A stretch of 64,000 nt of DNA, from positions 155,778,714 through 155,842,713 of the forward strand of contig CM061142.1 in NCBI GenBank assembly GCA_030789695.1, in the 5' to 3' direction. The notes under the pieces are model-generated. The model made no database searches and was not told the origin of the DNA. It worked only from the letters and a program-made list of their open reading frames with translations. A program made the translations under genes and the position numbers. Shown here piece after piece: positions 36,272 through 47,962 of this stretch; position 1 is the stretch's first letter, and each line of letters starts with the position of its first letter. Source of the DNA: Scilla litardierei (taxonomy: Eukaryota; Streptophyta; Magnoliopsida; Asparagales; Asparagaceae).

Positions 36272-37390
36272 TTGGCTCCTAGTACTCACACGGGAGAGTG
36301 CAGGATCTCCCGGATTCCCTGCCTTTCTTGCTTTCTGATTTTTGGGGACAATATAAGAGGGGTTTAGGATTGTTGTGGGGAGGGGGCAGACAGCGATGGG
36401 ATCGGGAGGTAGGGGAGACGTTTGGAACGAGGCGAGCCCTTTCTAGAGGGGCTAAAGGGGGGAAAATCCGTATCAAAACTGCTCCCAGCCGATCCAGTTC
36501 TTACCGCAGCGGGGAATATATTCACATCAGCACTGATACATTGCTCGGTGCCCTGACCCCCCTCAGACTGCACGGAGTTACTGTCCAAGGCCGGATTAGC
36601 ACATCGCAGGATAGGGCAAGGTGCCACCGCGGAAGGGTGTTTGTCGTCGCTGCAGGACGACGAAGGACAGTGCTGCCACATAAGGGGGCTGCAGGCTTGG
36701 GACGGTGTATTGCCAGAGTCGGTGTTGCTCGACAAACATGGCAGGCTGGGCTGTGATACCACCAAGACAGGAGCGAAGGACGCAGCATCCAAGACCTGGC
36801 CTTCAAAGCTAGCAGGAGGAGGGGCCAAGAATGCGGTACCTGGGCTCAGGGAGGAGTGCAGATCTAGCGCTGGGTGTTGGTCCTTTTGCTGGGATGGGGG
36901 ATGCCCGCAGCTGGGAGTTGGGCCGCTACCAGGGTGGGGTCCGCCTGCGCGTTCATATAATGGGGAGCGAGATCATCTCCACCTGCTCGTTCCTTGGCAA
37001 AAACAGGGGGCAAAATGGCATCAGATACCGCACAAGACTCGGGGTCGACATGAGCATCTTTGGCATCAGCAGCAGCTTTTGGGGTGAAAGGATTCGAAGA
37101 GCAGTTTTCGCCAGGTTCCAGAGCTTGACCCTCCTTCTGAGGGATCGAGGAAGGCGGGGGACGATTTAGGGATCCGCAATAAGAAAGGGAATGGCCGAAG
37201 CATCGCAGTGCAAGCACATAGGGGGAATGCGGTCATATTCAACCGCAACCGGCACAAGATTACCATCAGGGAGGCGGGCGAGGATGGAGGAAGGGAAGGA
37301 CGATTTGGAGTCCACTTCAACAAAGCCCACAAGAGATGACTCGACCAACGAGTGACTAAGGCCCACAGAGCCCACAAGAGAGGGCCGATA
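36272..37390 (-). pseudogene. LINE-2 ORF1, partial
   Basis: The upstream part (37375-37166) reads SLVGFVEVDSKSSF, then LPDGNLVPVAVEYDRIPPMC, then LHCDA, matching the DUF4283-zinc knuckle junction of LINE ORF1. The rest is low-complexity with frame changes. The N-terminal domain is absent from the window. Confidence 0.75.
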
Positions 37391-37422
37391 TTGCCTCAGT
37401 CAAAGCCCACCAGCCAGTCGCC

Positions 37423-38044
37423 TGTTGCACTCCCACCAATCAAACATGGGGATTAAAGGTGTGCTCATAAATAGCGGGAACGTAGTCTAAGGTTATCCCT
37501 GTTAAAGGGGAGAGATCATGACACCATAATTAGTGACTGTTATCCCCCAAATGTCACAAAAAGGACATCGGAGTCTATAAATAGAGGAGGTTCCAATTCC
37601 CAAGGTACGAGATCTAATACATAGATTCTACATACTTCTTACATTTCTTCCACAAAAGAGATTGCGATGCCAGATTTGAGACAAACCTCCGAGGGTCGAC
37701 CTCAGCTGCTCCAAGCTCTCTATCTCTTTCTTAAGTTCCCATTCTAACTTAAGCATTGGAGGGGATTTGGGTCGGAACCCAGATCCGACCCCCCCGATGC
37801 TTCCTTGTGGTGCAGATCACCGAGTCTCGATCTTCTGTGAGGGTTTCTCCAAAGCTTTCCAGTCTCGATCTATCGACATACAGACCACTCGAGGGTCGAT
37901 CGAGCATCGCAAGCCAACCATCATCCATCAACGACCCTGGTTATTCCAACCTAGGGTCCCATTCAATCGGCTGACGAGGCTCCGATTTAGCACGAAGGGT
38001 CCACGTCAGTAACACAATTATTTCGGTCATTTTTGGCCTTAACA
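37423..38044 (+). repeat. T 5' LTR
   Basis: Proposed from TGTTGCAC to TTAACA, ending directly before the primer site. The TATA box is at 37576-37584 (TATAAATAG). The left end is inferred from the TG and from the loss of LINE-2 similarity; no second copy is in the window to confirm it. Confidence 0.65.
37576..37584 (+). promoter_or_regulatory. TATA box of T LTR
   Basis: The context gagtctataaatagagg lies about 470 bp before the LTR end. Confidence 0.7.
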
Positions 38045-38065
38045 GTTTGGTGCCTTCTGTGGAAA
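38045..38065 (+). promoter_or_regulatory. T primer binding site
   Basis: GTTTGGTGCCTTCTGTGG directly follows the LTR. It resembles the TTTGGCGCC-type primer sites of Tat-lineage gypsy elements. Confidence 0.7.
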
Positions 38066-38104
38066 ACATTAACCAGCTCAACATTCCAGAGCAACCAATA
38101 AGGT

Positions 38105-39697
38105 ATGTCGACTGGACCCAGTAACATCGGACCGAACCAAGATCTAAAGGAGAAACAAAAAGCGAACAGCATCCTGGTGGAGGATGCCTCAGACTCTACG
38201 TCCCCATCAAAGCGACATGGGAAGGACACCAAAGAACCTAATATGACCCAGAAGCAGTTCGACCAATTTGCACATCGGGTCGATAAGAGTCTCAGCGTGT
38301 TGGCGACTCTGGTGTGTCAAAGCATGAGAGACCCGCAACTCACAAATGAGCCACTACTACCTCCAAACCCAACCTTGACACCAACAAGAGGCACGACCGT
38401 GCTTAGGGATTAGAGAGATCCAAGAATGGGTCGACAAGAGAATGCCCCACACAATACAACCACCACATCTCACCAATACGGCGAGGGGGGCATGACCATC
38501 GCTCCTTCGGTTTTCTAGGGGGACCCAATCCCTCCAACTATAAGGAGGCGACCCGCAACATCTGGATCAGGTAATATACAGGGTCCCCCACGGTACAACT
38601 CTCTCAATCTTGCAGGTGGATATGGGATGAGAGAGGAAATCCCGAACCGATCCTCAGGAGCTACATACATGCAAGGCGGGGAAGGGCAATCCCTACTCAT
38701 CCAGTCCATACTTCGACAAACCACATTGAAGGAGAACATCACCTCCGCTCCTTCTCTTCCGAAGTTCAAACTCCCTGCCTTGCCAACATATGATGGCAAA
38801 GGCGACCCGTGGTCGCACATCCAGAAGTACCTAAACGTGATGCTGCTTCATGGGGTCGATGAGCCATACCTCTGCCGAGCTTTTCATGCTACGCTTTTCA
38901 AGAGGGCGGAAGGTTGGTACGACGGATTACCCGATGGCTGTATCGGGTCGTTCGATGAATTTGCCAATTTTTTTCTACAAGTAATTCGTCACAGGTTGAT
39001 GTCCCAAGAGGAAGTCCCCCCACCTCTTTACGTTCAAGCAGAAGGATAAGGAATCAATCTGAGCCTTCGTCCAGTGATTCAACGACGAAAGGCTCGAAGT
39101 AGAGGAGATGTTGGATGTAACTGTCATCGCGGCTTTCACTCAAGTGATGTAGGACAAACATTTGCGAAGGGTGCTCCACCAGTTCCCACCTAACAGTCTC
39201 GCGAATATGTTCAATATAATAGATCGATTCGTCTCCGAAGAAGCGGAGGAATCGACCGAAACTATTGGAAAAGGCACCCCCACCTGTCGTGGAGACACCA
39301 TGCAGGAAAGACCAACTCAGGGAACCCCTTGCCAGGAATCTTGGGGCAAGAGACCGAGAGAGAACCTCGGAGCAAGGATCACCCAACTTATACGAGGCCA
39401 AGTGCACCCAGGACGGAGGTCCTCGCTTATGCCCCACAGGAAGAACTGGTCCAAGAATCTGCCAAGAAAGGTAAGTATGAGAAAAGGGAAGACCTCAAAT
39501 TTTGCAAGTATAACAACGACTATGGGCATGATACCAACGACTACTGGACGATCAAGAAGGAGATCGATGCACTGGTCAAGTGCGGGCATCCCAAAAACCC
39601 GGTCAGTGATCAACCCAGCAAGGAGGGGCCCTGGAAGCAAATGGGCAAGATGACGGGCTCACCCGTTACTAAGGTGGTCGACAAACAAAGCTTCTAA
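38105..39697 (+). pseudogene. gag of element T
   Basis: The start is ATG at 38105 (MSTGPSNIGP). Capsid motifs PALPTYDGKGDPWSHIQKY and LFKRAEGWYDGLP lie at about 38770-38940. The C-terminal block FCKYNNDYGHDTNDYW and IDALVKCGHPKNPV at about 39500-39605 is the Tat gag signature and returns to the starting frame. Stops occur at 38411-38413, 38516-38518 and 39047-39049. Between about 39050 and 39300 the coding frame is displaced by two opposite frameshifts. Confidence 0.85.
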
Positions 39698-39945
39698 GCT
39701 CAAGGTCGAATAAAAAGCGTGGGACGAAAGCAACCTCCGAAGAAATTCGGAAATTCCTGAACGCTTTTTACTTTCTTCAATAAAGCATGTTTTTCATCAA
39801 ATAAATTCTGCTTCCTTTTTGAAACAATTTTCTTCGATAGAGCATTTATGAATCTTATGAAAAGAGTCCCATCAGACTCTCCACAAAAATGATCATATCC
39901 TTGGGGAAACCTAGATGAGTCAAATTCATATTGATGAAACCCATG
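39698..39945. other. T untranslated segment
   Basis: No gene is seen. AATAAAGC at about 39780 is a possible polyadenylation signal. Confidence 0.45.
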
Positions 39946-40585
39946 TAGACCCTAACGTGTCATCCGTCGTAAGTCGAAGGGGCCACCCATTCACCACTGA
40001 TCGACCCTAACATGTCAACAGTCGTAAGTCGAAGGGGCCACCACTTTGCCACTGAACGACCCTAACGGGTCGTCAACCGTAAGTTGAGGTGCCACCCCTT
40101 TGCCACTGAACAACCCTAACGTGTCATCAGTTGTAAGTCGAATGGGCCACCCCTTCGCCACTGAACGAACCCTAACGTGTCGTCAGTCGTAAGTCGAAGG
40201 GGCCACCCCTTCGCCACTGAATGACCCTAACGTGTCGTTAGCCATAAGTCGAAGGGGCCACCCCTTCGCCACTGAACTACCCTAATGTGTCGTCGGTCGT
40301 AAGTCAAAGCGGACACCCCTTTGCCACTGAACGATCCTAACATGTCGTCAATCGTAAGTCGAGGTGCCACCCCTTCGCCACTGAACGACCCTAACGTGTC
40401 ATCAGCCGTAAGTTGAGGGGCCACCCATTCACCACTGGACGATCCTAACATGTCGTCAGCCGAGAGTCGAATGGCCACCCATTCGCCACTGAACATCCCT
40501 AACGTGTCGTCAGCTGTAAGTCGAAGGGCCATGCCTTTGCCAGTGAACGACCTTAACGTGTTGTCATCTATAAGTCAAGGGGCCA
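39946..40585. repeat. Tandem array of ~55-bp units in element T
   Basis: There are about 11.5 units beginning gaccctaacgtgtcgtc. Most contain GAAGGGGCCACCCCTTC or a decayed form of it, a 7-bp inverted repeat with a 3-base loop. The last unit is cut at 40585 by element H. Open frames across it are repeat artefacts. Confidence 0.92.
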
Positions 40586-41866
40586 TGATCGGCCCCGGAT
40601 ATACACCCGGAGAACGATTGTAGTCTTACCACAAGCGCACGGTCAAGTGGCGAGCGGGTATCGAACACGAGGAGGTGGTGTTGGTTCTAATCTATCCTAG
40701 GTTGTCTCGACTACAAATGTATTATTGGTGGAGATGGTTATGGAATGATATAATGGAAATGGTGGTGGATGTCGGCGTCGGTGAGAAAGAAGTCGGTCAA
40801 ATATCGATTCAAATACAATATAATAAAAGTGTCTAGGGCTAGGGAATTCCTGCTACGGATCGTCATTCATCCTTGTAAATAGTGAATCTCAATATTACTA
40901 GACTTGAATTGAGGTGAATTAGTCGTAATTGAATAGAGAACCAAGCTCACGCTCTCGCGCTATTGCCGGTCTATACAAACCTAGGTTAGGGCCCACTCTC
41001 GTGCAAACCCCAACCTAAGCCACTAGCATTAGGATCGACATCATCGTTCAATCGCCCCTTGAGCCCACTCTCGTGCAAACTCGAGTCACGATCTAGGTTG
41101 TGATAGCTCGTATTCATCCAATCTCTTACAAACAAATATGTGTATAGATTTATAATAAAAATCCTAAATTTGATCCAATCTCTTGCAAACCAAGTCTAGT
41201 GGATTTCGCTTATAAACCTAAATCGAATATCTAGACTTTCCCATCGATTAGAATCCAATCTCTTGCAAACACCAATCGATGGAAATTCCTAGCTATCCGT
41301 AATAAATCAATCACAACCTAACCCCTTTAGAAATTCTAGCAACATTTCAATTCATTCATCACAAATCTGAAATTAGATCCATAGGGTTCATCCCCATGCC
41401 CTAGAACATCGATTCTACTTAAGCATAGCAATAACGATGGAGAAATCGATAAAAACATTGCTTGCATATATAAAGATATCAAATCAAAGATTCAAACAAA
41501 GATACATAGCTTTGATGAAGAATTCCAATCCAAATACAAGCTTTTTGATCCAAGAGGGGGCATAGGGCATGGCCTAACCTCTAAAATAATCCCTAAGAAA
41601 ACATATGGTAACCCCTTCTAATGATGGCTACAAACCCCTAATATAACCCCAAAAAAACCCTAGCAAAAGCCCCTAAAATCGCCCAAAAAATCGTGACAAA
41701 ACTGCCCCTGCGCAGCCCAGAAATCGCAACTCTCGCAGCAGGCGGAGCGGCTCACTCGGTCGAGTGAAAAGCTCACTCGGCCGAGTGAGAATTCCTACAG
41801 AAATTCCAGAGAACAGCACTCTGTCAAAAACTATTAAAAACTGGTCACTCGGCCGAGTGGAAAACT
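40586..41866 (-). repeat. H 3' LTR, distal part
   Basis: It starts TGATCGGCCCCGG on the plus strand and aligns closely with 53919-55059. The Copia-B insertion separates it from 49501-50143, giving a full LTR of about 1.92 kb. It includes recurring caatctcttgcaaac and cactctcgtgcaaac phrases (about 41000-41290). Confidence 0.9.
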
Positions 41867-42387
41867 TGTTGGATATGGACGACATGAATACACCTATGAG
41901 GGGATGTATGAGGGTATACAGACCTCAGATGTCACGTGCACGAAAGTGTGCACGAAGGGAACCTTTTCACGTGTGAAAAGGACCACTCGATAAGTGGAAA
42001 AAGTCACTTTATAAGTGCATAAAGGCACTTGATAAGTGCATAATGAAGAGGATAAGGAAATGTGCTAATATAGGCTAATAAGCTTATATATGGTTATTTC
42101 CTACAATAACTACCCCTAAAGCCTATAAATAGGACCCAGGGGTAAGGCTTTTAAGGCTAATTATTCATGCCATAAGTTTTGCATAAAGCAAACCTTTTCC
42201 TTTTCTCCCTTCCATTTATTTCTTCTTCTAAAGTTAGATTTAGACGGTGGAAACGCTGCTTCGATCCTCTGTGACGAAGTACTGACCATTGTGGCGAATC
42301 CGAGGGCAAAGTTCAGAGACTACAACGCTGCGTATGCTAACGTAAGTTCTCTTTCGATCCTCCATCCTCGCGCGATGGGTTCCTACA
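41867..42387 (+). repeat. Copia-B 5' LTR
   Basis: It is 521 bp and a near-identical partner of 48980-49500. A TATA-like CTATAAATAGG is at about 42123-42133. Confidence 0.95.
42123..42133 (+). promoter_or_regulatory. TATA box of Copia-B 5' LTR
   Basis: The context gcctataaataggaccc recurs in the 3' LTR at about 49236. It would start the genomic RNA about 30 bases downstream. Confidence 0.7.
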
Positions 42388-42388
42388 T

Positions 42389-42405
42389 TGGTATCAGAGC
42401 CATAC
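42389..42405 (+). promoter_or_regulatory. Copia-B primer binding site, tRNA-iMet type
   Basis: TGGTATCAGAGCCATAC starts one base after the LTR. Confidence 0.95.
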
Positions 42406-42799
42406 GGGTTCGCTCCGGTCTCACTGATGAACGAGGCGTTGTCTTTTTCACGAATGAGTTTCCTACCATTATGGATATGGTAGGAGCGCATCGTGACGGA
42501 GAGAATCGCAGCAGTTGTTCTTTTCACGTTATGGTCTTCTGTCATTACGGATATGGCAGGAACTCTCCGTGACGGGAAGAACTGACCGTTCATCTCGCCA
42601 AACGCGCACTCTTCATGGATGCTGAGTCTCCATTTAATAGGGAATGTGAACTCTCTTCATGTGGAGCGTGAAGTTTGCGGTCGTGAAGGTATGTTATTTT
42701 TTTGGCACACGACCATTGAAACATAACTACTTTCTCGATGAATGGGTGTCTCATCGGAGAAGATGGTAGTTATTCTCAACGGAGAAGATGACCTTTTTG

Positions 42800-43340
42800 G
42801 TGCATGATCACCATGGCCATATGGGCCATGGAGGCTATGTATCCCCCCTCCCCATGCGGAGGGGGTTGGCTACGGCCAATGACAACCAAGACCCCCTCCG
42901 ATAAGGGGGGTGTGCAAACCGGACCCCAAGGAAGGGGAGGCCGGCCATGGCCAAGGGGCCATGGCCAGCATGCACAAAGGTCGGCCTGGCCGGTCGGGGC
43001 AGAGGCCCTGGCCGGCCTCGGCCAGGGCAGAGGCCCTGGCCGGGGGCCAGGGCCCCTGGCCGGCCAGGGCAGAGGCCCTGGCCGACCAGCCAGGAACCCC
43101 TGGCCGGCACTGGCCGGCCTCGGCCAGGGCAGAGGCCCCGACCGAGGGGACATGGGCACGTCGAGGAGCCCTACGGTGCCATCGGTTTCGGCCCCGGCCA
43201 CCTGCATGGCCGGCCCATACGGGACCGACGGCAATTGCATACAGCAAAACCCCACAAAAGGGGGGAATCTGGCCTTGGCACGGCCACAGCTCGACCCTGG
43301 CAATGGCCGGTGCAGGCCAACACCTCCCGCTGCAAAATAC
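42800..43340. repeat. GC-rich palindromic leader of Copia-B
   Basis: Repeated GCCAGGGCAGAGGCCCTGGCC-like units alternate with GGCCATGGCC. It corresponds to 4250-4930 of Copia-A. The many frames open here on both strands are composition effects. Confidence 0.85.
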
Positions 43341-43856
43341 GTTTGCAAAATACGTTTGAAAAATACGTTTTCAAAATACGTTTTTTCAATAACGCTTTTC
43401 CGCTGCAAAGTACTATAAGAGTACTGTTATTTGATAAAGTGATGGGGAAATATTGAAAGTTGTTCTAAATGGTGATTGGGATCGTAATGACTTTTCTGAT
43501 TCTAGAACAACATCTTCAATATTTTTCGAAAGTAACTTATCAAATATAATAATATTATTCCAAGTGGTATTTTTCCAAGTGGGAGTGATATTAAACTAGT
43601 CTGAAATTTCCACATTTGATTGATTCAGCGTCTCAATGGATCATGATTCGGCCAGTGGTCTTTTGGACTAGTTTGTGGGACACCTCGGCTCTGTCTGGGG
43701 GTAGTGAACCATGGACTAGCCATTCCCCTGGTCAGTCGGCTGGCCGAGACTGCTGAATTATGAAAATGTCTAAAATAATGACTATAAATATGAAATTTAT
43801 GCAATGTTTTTGATCGAACCTTCGTTTTATGTCTTTTGCAGCATTTTAAAGCTAAA

Positions 43857-46004
43857 ATGTCTTCTGCCGCTAAGAACATCGTCGCTGAGTTGAACAAAGG
43901 TGAAAAACTTAACGGCGATAATTACAAACTATGGTCCATAAAGATACAATATGTTCCAGAGGAGCAAGATGTGCTCAAAACTCTAAAGAACATAATGATT
44001 GAACCTGAGTTGGGCACTACGGCCCAACACAGAAGAGACAAGGAAGCTTTTGATGCTTGGTCTCGGAAGAACAAGATTGCTCGCATTACGTTGCTATCAA
44101 GTATGGCAGACGACATAATGTGGATCTTCCGAGAGCATGACCTAGCCATGGACATATGGTCCAAGCTAGAGGAGAAGTTTGGTGGCACCTCGGTGTCCAA
44201 ACTTCGTTCTTTAACTATAAGATTCGATTCCTACAAGAAACGTCCAGATCATTCCATGGGGAAACATCTGCGACATATGGCGAATCTCTTCTCAGAGTTA
44301 AAGGATGCAGGTCATGTGCTCACTGATGAGCAACAAATCCAAGCAGTCATACGTTCCCTACTAAATGGGTGGGACCAAATGAAGATGCATCTCACTCATA
44401 ATGAGAGCATCAAGAACTTCAGCGATGTTTCTAAGCACCTCGAGTTAGAGGAAGAGCGGCTTGCGGTCGCCAAGCTAAGTGCAGAAGTGCACATGGTTGC
44501 TAGTTCCTCACACGGGGGAAAGAAACAGAAAAATTGTTCGAAGTTTACTAATGAACGTAATAAGCAACCAGATTCTACCAAGAAACCCAAACATAAGGGT
44601 GGGAACAAGAAATGGCACAAGAAGAAAGACTTGAAGAGGATCAAGTGCTTCAAGTGCAACAAGTTAGGTCACTATGCCCATTCTTGTACGGATGAAGGTG
44701 ACATGGTAACTTGTAATGCTAGTTACATATGTGTTTCTAGTTCAATATTTCTTGTAGAATCTAATCCATTTTGGATAATTGATTCAGGTGACACCGACCA
44801 CATAGCAAGGGACAGACGGTCCTTCGTGGAGTATCACCGGATACCCCAAGGAAAAAAGTGGATATATGTAGGAAACAACACACGTGTTGAAGTGAAAGGT
44901 GTTGGGACGTGCAAACTAGCCTTGGACAACGGCCGCACTATCTTACTACATGATGTCCTCTTCGCTCCAGATATTCGAAGGAATATTATATCTGTGGTCG
45001 TTTTAATGGGTCTTGGTTATAGTTGGTTCTTTCATAGTTGTAAAGTGGACTTGTCTTGTAATAATTCTTTAATTGGTTCAGGGTATGTTTTCAAAGGATT
45101 TGTTGTATTAAATACAATATATGATTCCTCATTTTATAATGAAAATTTCCTTGTTGCAAATTCATCAAATTATGAGTCAGATGTAATTTGTTGGCATGCA
45201 AGGCTTGGTCACATTGGACCAACACGAATGGATAGACTTGCCAAACGTGGCCTTCTATCCAATGTTTCAAAGGTCGAAATGTCGACTTGCAAACATTGCC
45301 TTGTAAGGAAATCTTGTCGCAAGCCGTTTGGAACCGGCACAAGGGCCGAGGTTCCATTACAGCTCATCCATTCGGACATATGTGGTCCAATGAATGTCAA
45401 GACAAGACACGGGAAGTCCTATTTCATCACTTTTATTGATGACTTCACCCGATTCGGTCATATCTATTTGATATCCCACAAAAGTGAAGTATTAACCTGC
45501 TTTAAAAACTATATGAGTTTGGTGAAAAATCAATTAGATCGCAAAATTAAGGTCTTACGAACCGATAGAGGCGGTGAATATCAATCGGCAAGTGTTAAGG
45601 AACTTTGTGATGAAAAAGGCATAGTTCATCAGGTAACTATGCCTTATACTTTGCAACAAAATGGTGTTGCAGAAAGGAGGAATAGGACTTTGATGGAAAT
45701 GGTCCGTTCAATGATGGCGCAAGCTAACTTGCCAATCACTTTTTGGGGTGATGCATTATTGACGGCTACTTTTATCTTGAATCGAGTACCCTCAAAATCA
45801 GTTAGCTCCACTCCTTATGAGTTGTGGAACCATAGGTCTCCTGACTTAAGCATATTAAAACCTTGGGGTGTGCATCCTACGCACATATTTCCTCCCATAA
45901 GTATGGCAAACTTGGGCCAAGGGGGAGGAAATGTATCTTTATACGATACGCAGAAAACTCTAAAGGTTATGTTTTCATTGGTCAGGAAGACAATGGAGGA
46001 CTAA
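43857..46004 (+). pseudogene. Copia-B gag, protease and integrase
   Basis: I take ATG at 43857 (MSSAAKNIV). The order is gag with LNGDNYKLWSIKI, knuckle CFKCNKLGHYAHSC (about 44647-44690), protease WIIDSGDTDHIARD (about 44774-44812) and integrase zinc site CKHCLVRKSC. The integrase core has IHSDICGP, VLRTDRGGEY and GVAERRNRTL. The frame is open for about 715 codons. A missing T at about 45869, relative to Copia-A, then shifts it, and the reading runs out at 46004. The protease motif is DSGD where Copia-A and the family have DSGA, a change beside the catalytic Asp. Confidence 0.92.
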
Positions 46005-46882
46005 TTGAATTTGAGTCGAGGGATGTCACTTTCTTGGAAAACGAGTTTCCAAGACAGGGCGAGATAAGTCAGGACTTATCTCTATTTGAGATTTATGATC
46101 AAGAAGGATTACCTCATTCGAGTGGGAGAATTCTTGGTGAAGATGATGAAAATACGTTTCAACCTTCACCAATGGATGATACGAATGATGCGAATCCTAT
46201 TCCATACGAGAATAATGATCCAAGTGGGAGCATTTCTAACGATATTCCAAGTGAGAGTGATATTAGAATTGATCTAAATTCGAGTCAACAAGGACTTGAA
46301 GAATCTCAAATACGACGTAGTAGTTGTACAAGGTTAACTCCTCTAAGATTTGAGGATGAATTCCCACAAACCTTTATGACTTTACTACAAGAAGATGACG
46401 ATCCTACTACTTTCAAACAGGCCGTATCATGCCCTGCAAAAGACAAATGGATAGAAGCGATGAAGGAGGAATTAGAATCCATGAAAGTTAACCAAGTCTG
46501 GGACTTGGTTGACTTACCCAGAGGACGTAGAGCTATTGGGAACAAATGGGTTCTCAAGATCAATCATAAGGCTGATGGCTCTATAGGCAGATATAAAGCT
46601 CGCCTTGTCGCGAAAGGTTTTATGCAACAGGAAGGGATAGACTACGAAGAGACCTTCTCACCTGTTGTTCGTTTTACCTCGATTCGCTTGATTCTGGCTT
46701 TGGTAGCTTGCTTAGACCTCGAATTACATCAAATGGATGTAAAGACTGCCTTTCTCAATGGAGAATTGGACGATGAGATCTATATGGAACAACCAACAGG
46801 GTTTGTAAAAGAAGGAAACGAACATAAGGTTTGTAAACTTTGTAAGTCCATATATGGTCTTAAACAATCCTCGAGGCAATGA
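45863..46882 (+). pseudogene. Copia-B integrase C-terminus and RT first half
   Basis: After the shift the frame continues with GCASYAHISSHKYGKLGPRG, the acidic linker, then RT blocks NKWVLKINHKADGS, DYEETFSPVVR and QMDVKTAFLNGEL. It ends at TGA 46880-46882, where Copia-A has a Trp codon in RQWYIRF. Confidence 0.92.
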
Positions 46883-47164
46883 TATATACGATTTCAAGAA
46901 GTTGTCTTATCAAATGGTTTTACCATGCTTGATGAAGATAACTGTGTATATATCAAGAGGATCAAAAGCAAGTATGTTATTATGTCTCTATATGTAGATG
47001 ACATTTTAATAGCCGGAAATGACAAGGGCTTTGTAATGGATATCAAGGCTTGGCTTTCATCAGTATTTGAGATGAAAGACATGGAAAAAGCCGCATATAT
47101 CCTTGGAGTTAAGATTTCAAGGAATCGTTCGAAGAAACTTCTTTCTCTTCCACAAGAGACTTAA
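46883..47164 (+). pseudogene. Copia-B RT second half
   Basis: It is in the same frame as 45863-46882. The catalytic YVDDILIAGND is at about 46993-47025 and GVKISRNRSKK follows. It ends with TAA at 47162-47164, where Copia-A has a Tyr codon. Confidence 0.92.
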
Positions 47165-47962
47165 ATAAAGAAGGTTTTAGAACGTTTTAATATGCAGGAC
47201 TGTAAGTCCATTGATACTCCAATAAGCAAATGCGATAATTTATGTCTGAAGATGAGTCCTAAGAACCAAAAGGAAAAGGATATTATGGAAAAAGTTCCAT
47301 ATTCCAGTGCAGTTGGTAGTCTTATGTACGCTATGATGTGTACAAGACCGGACATCTGTTTTGCCGTTGGAATGGTAAGTCATTACCAATCCAACCCAGG
47401 GCAAACACACTGAAAAGCGGTTAAAAGGATAATGCGGTATCTTAAAGGGACTGCGGACTATGCTTTATGCTATCAAGGAAATGCCTTGAGGCTCGAAGGC
47501 TACACTGATGCTGATTGGGCGGGTGATCTCGATAAGCGACGATCAACCTCAGGACATGTTTTTCTACTCGGATCTGGTGCAATATTCTGGAGTAGCAAGA
47601 AACAATCCTGCATCGCACTTTCAACTATGGAATCCAAGTTTGTAGCATTTAGCATGGCAGTCCAAGAAGTTGTTTGGCTTAGGAAGTTCTTAGACAAGCT
47701 AATTGATGCAAGTGACTCAGATGTTGTTCCCATATACAGTGACAGTCAAGCATCTATAGCCTATGTCAAAGATCCAAAGTTCCATTGTAAGACCAAACAC
47801 ATTGATATCAGCTACAAATTTGCAAAAGAATATGATAAGAACAAGAAGGTAGACATTAGATACATATCTACGCATGAGATGATAGCGGATCTACTTACGA
47901 AGACGATCCCCAGAGATGTGTTTTACAAACACTTATCTTCTCAAGGATTGCGTAAGAGCTGA
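47165..47962 (+). pseudogene. Copia-B RT-RNase H connection and RNase H
   Basis: It is again in the same frame. SSAVGSLMYAMMCTRPDICF is followed by TGA at 47411-47413 inside the usual HW-AVKR block. Then come RYLKGTADYALCY, RNase H EGYTDADWAGDLDKRRSTSG and ALSTMESKF, to a stop at 47962. RNase H itself is uninterrupted, unlike in Copia-A. Confidence 0.92.

Larger units (their letters stand above)
29571..37390 (-). mobile_element. LINE-2: L1-type LINE, split by a solo LTR, 5' end truncated or displaced
   Basis: On the minus strand the order is a partial ORF1 (37380-36272), ORF2 endonuclease (36231-35701 and 32768-32352), RT (32351-30505), zinc-binding domain (30459-29995) and C-terminus (29945-29670). 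Base composition is clearly more GC-rich than LINE-1. The upstream end meets the LTR of element T near 37423, so the rest of ORF1 may lie beyond the window. Confidence 0.88.
37423..40585 (+). mobile_element. Element T: gag-only Ty3/gypsy (Tat-like), 3' end displaced by H
   Basis: 5' LTR 37423-38044 is followed by a primer site, a gag with the Tat-lineage pattern, a short untranslated segment and a tandem array to 40585. No protease, RT or integrase is visible. The 3' LTR would lie beyond element H, off-window, so a pol further right cannot be formally excluded. Tandem arrays near the 3' end are known in Tat and Ogre elements. Confidence 0.82.

Noticed and set aside
40227..40532. Minus-strand repeat protein frame with LTADDTLGSFSGE units
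   Set aside because: It is a translation of the T tandem array. No start context or homolog is evident.
39946..40585. CRISPR-like array
   Set aside because: The units are contiguous with no distinct spacers, and the setting is a plant retrotransposon.
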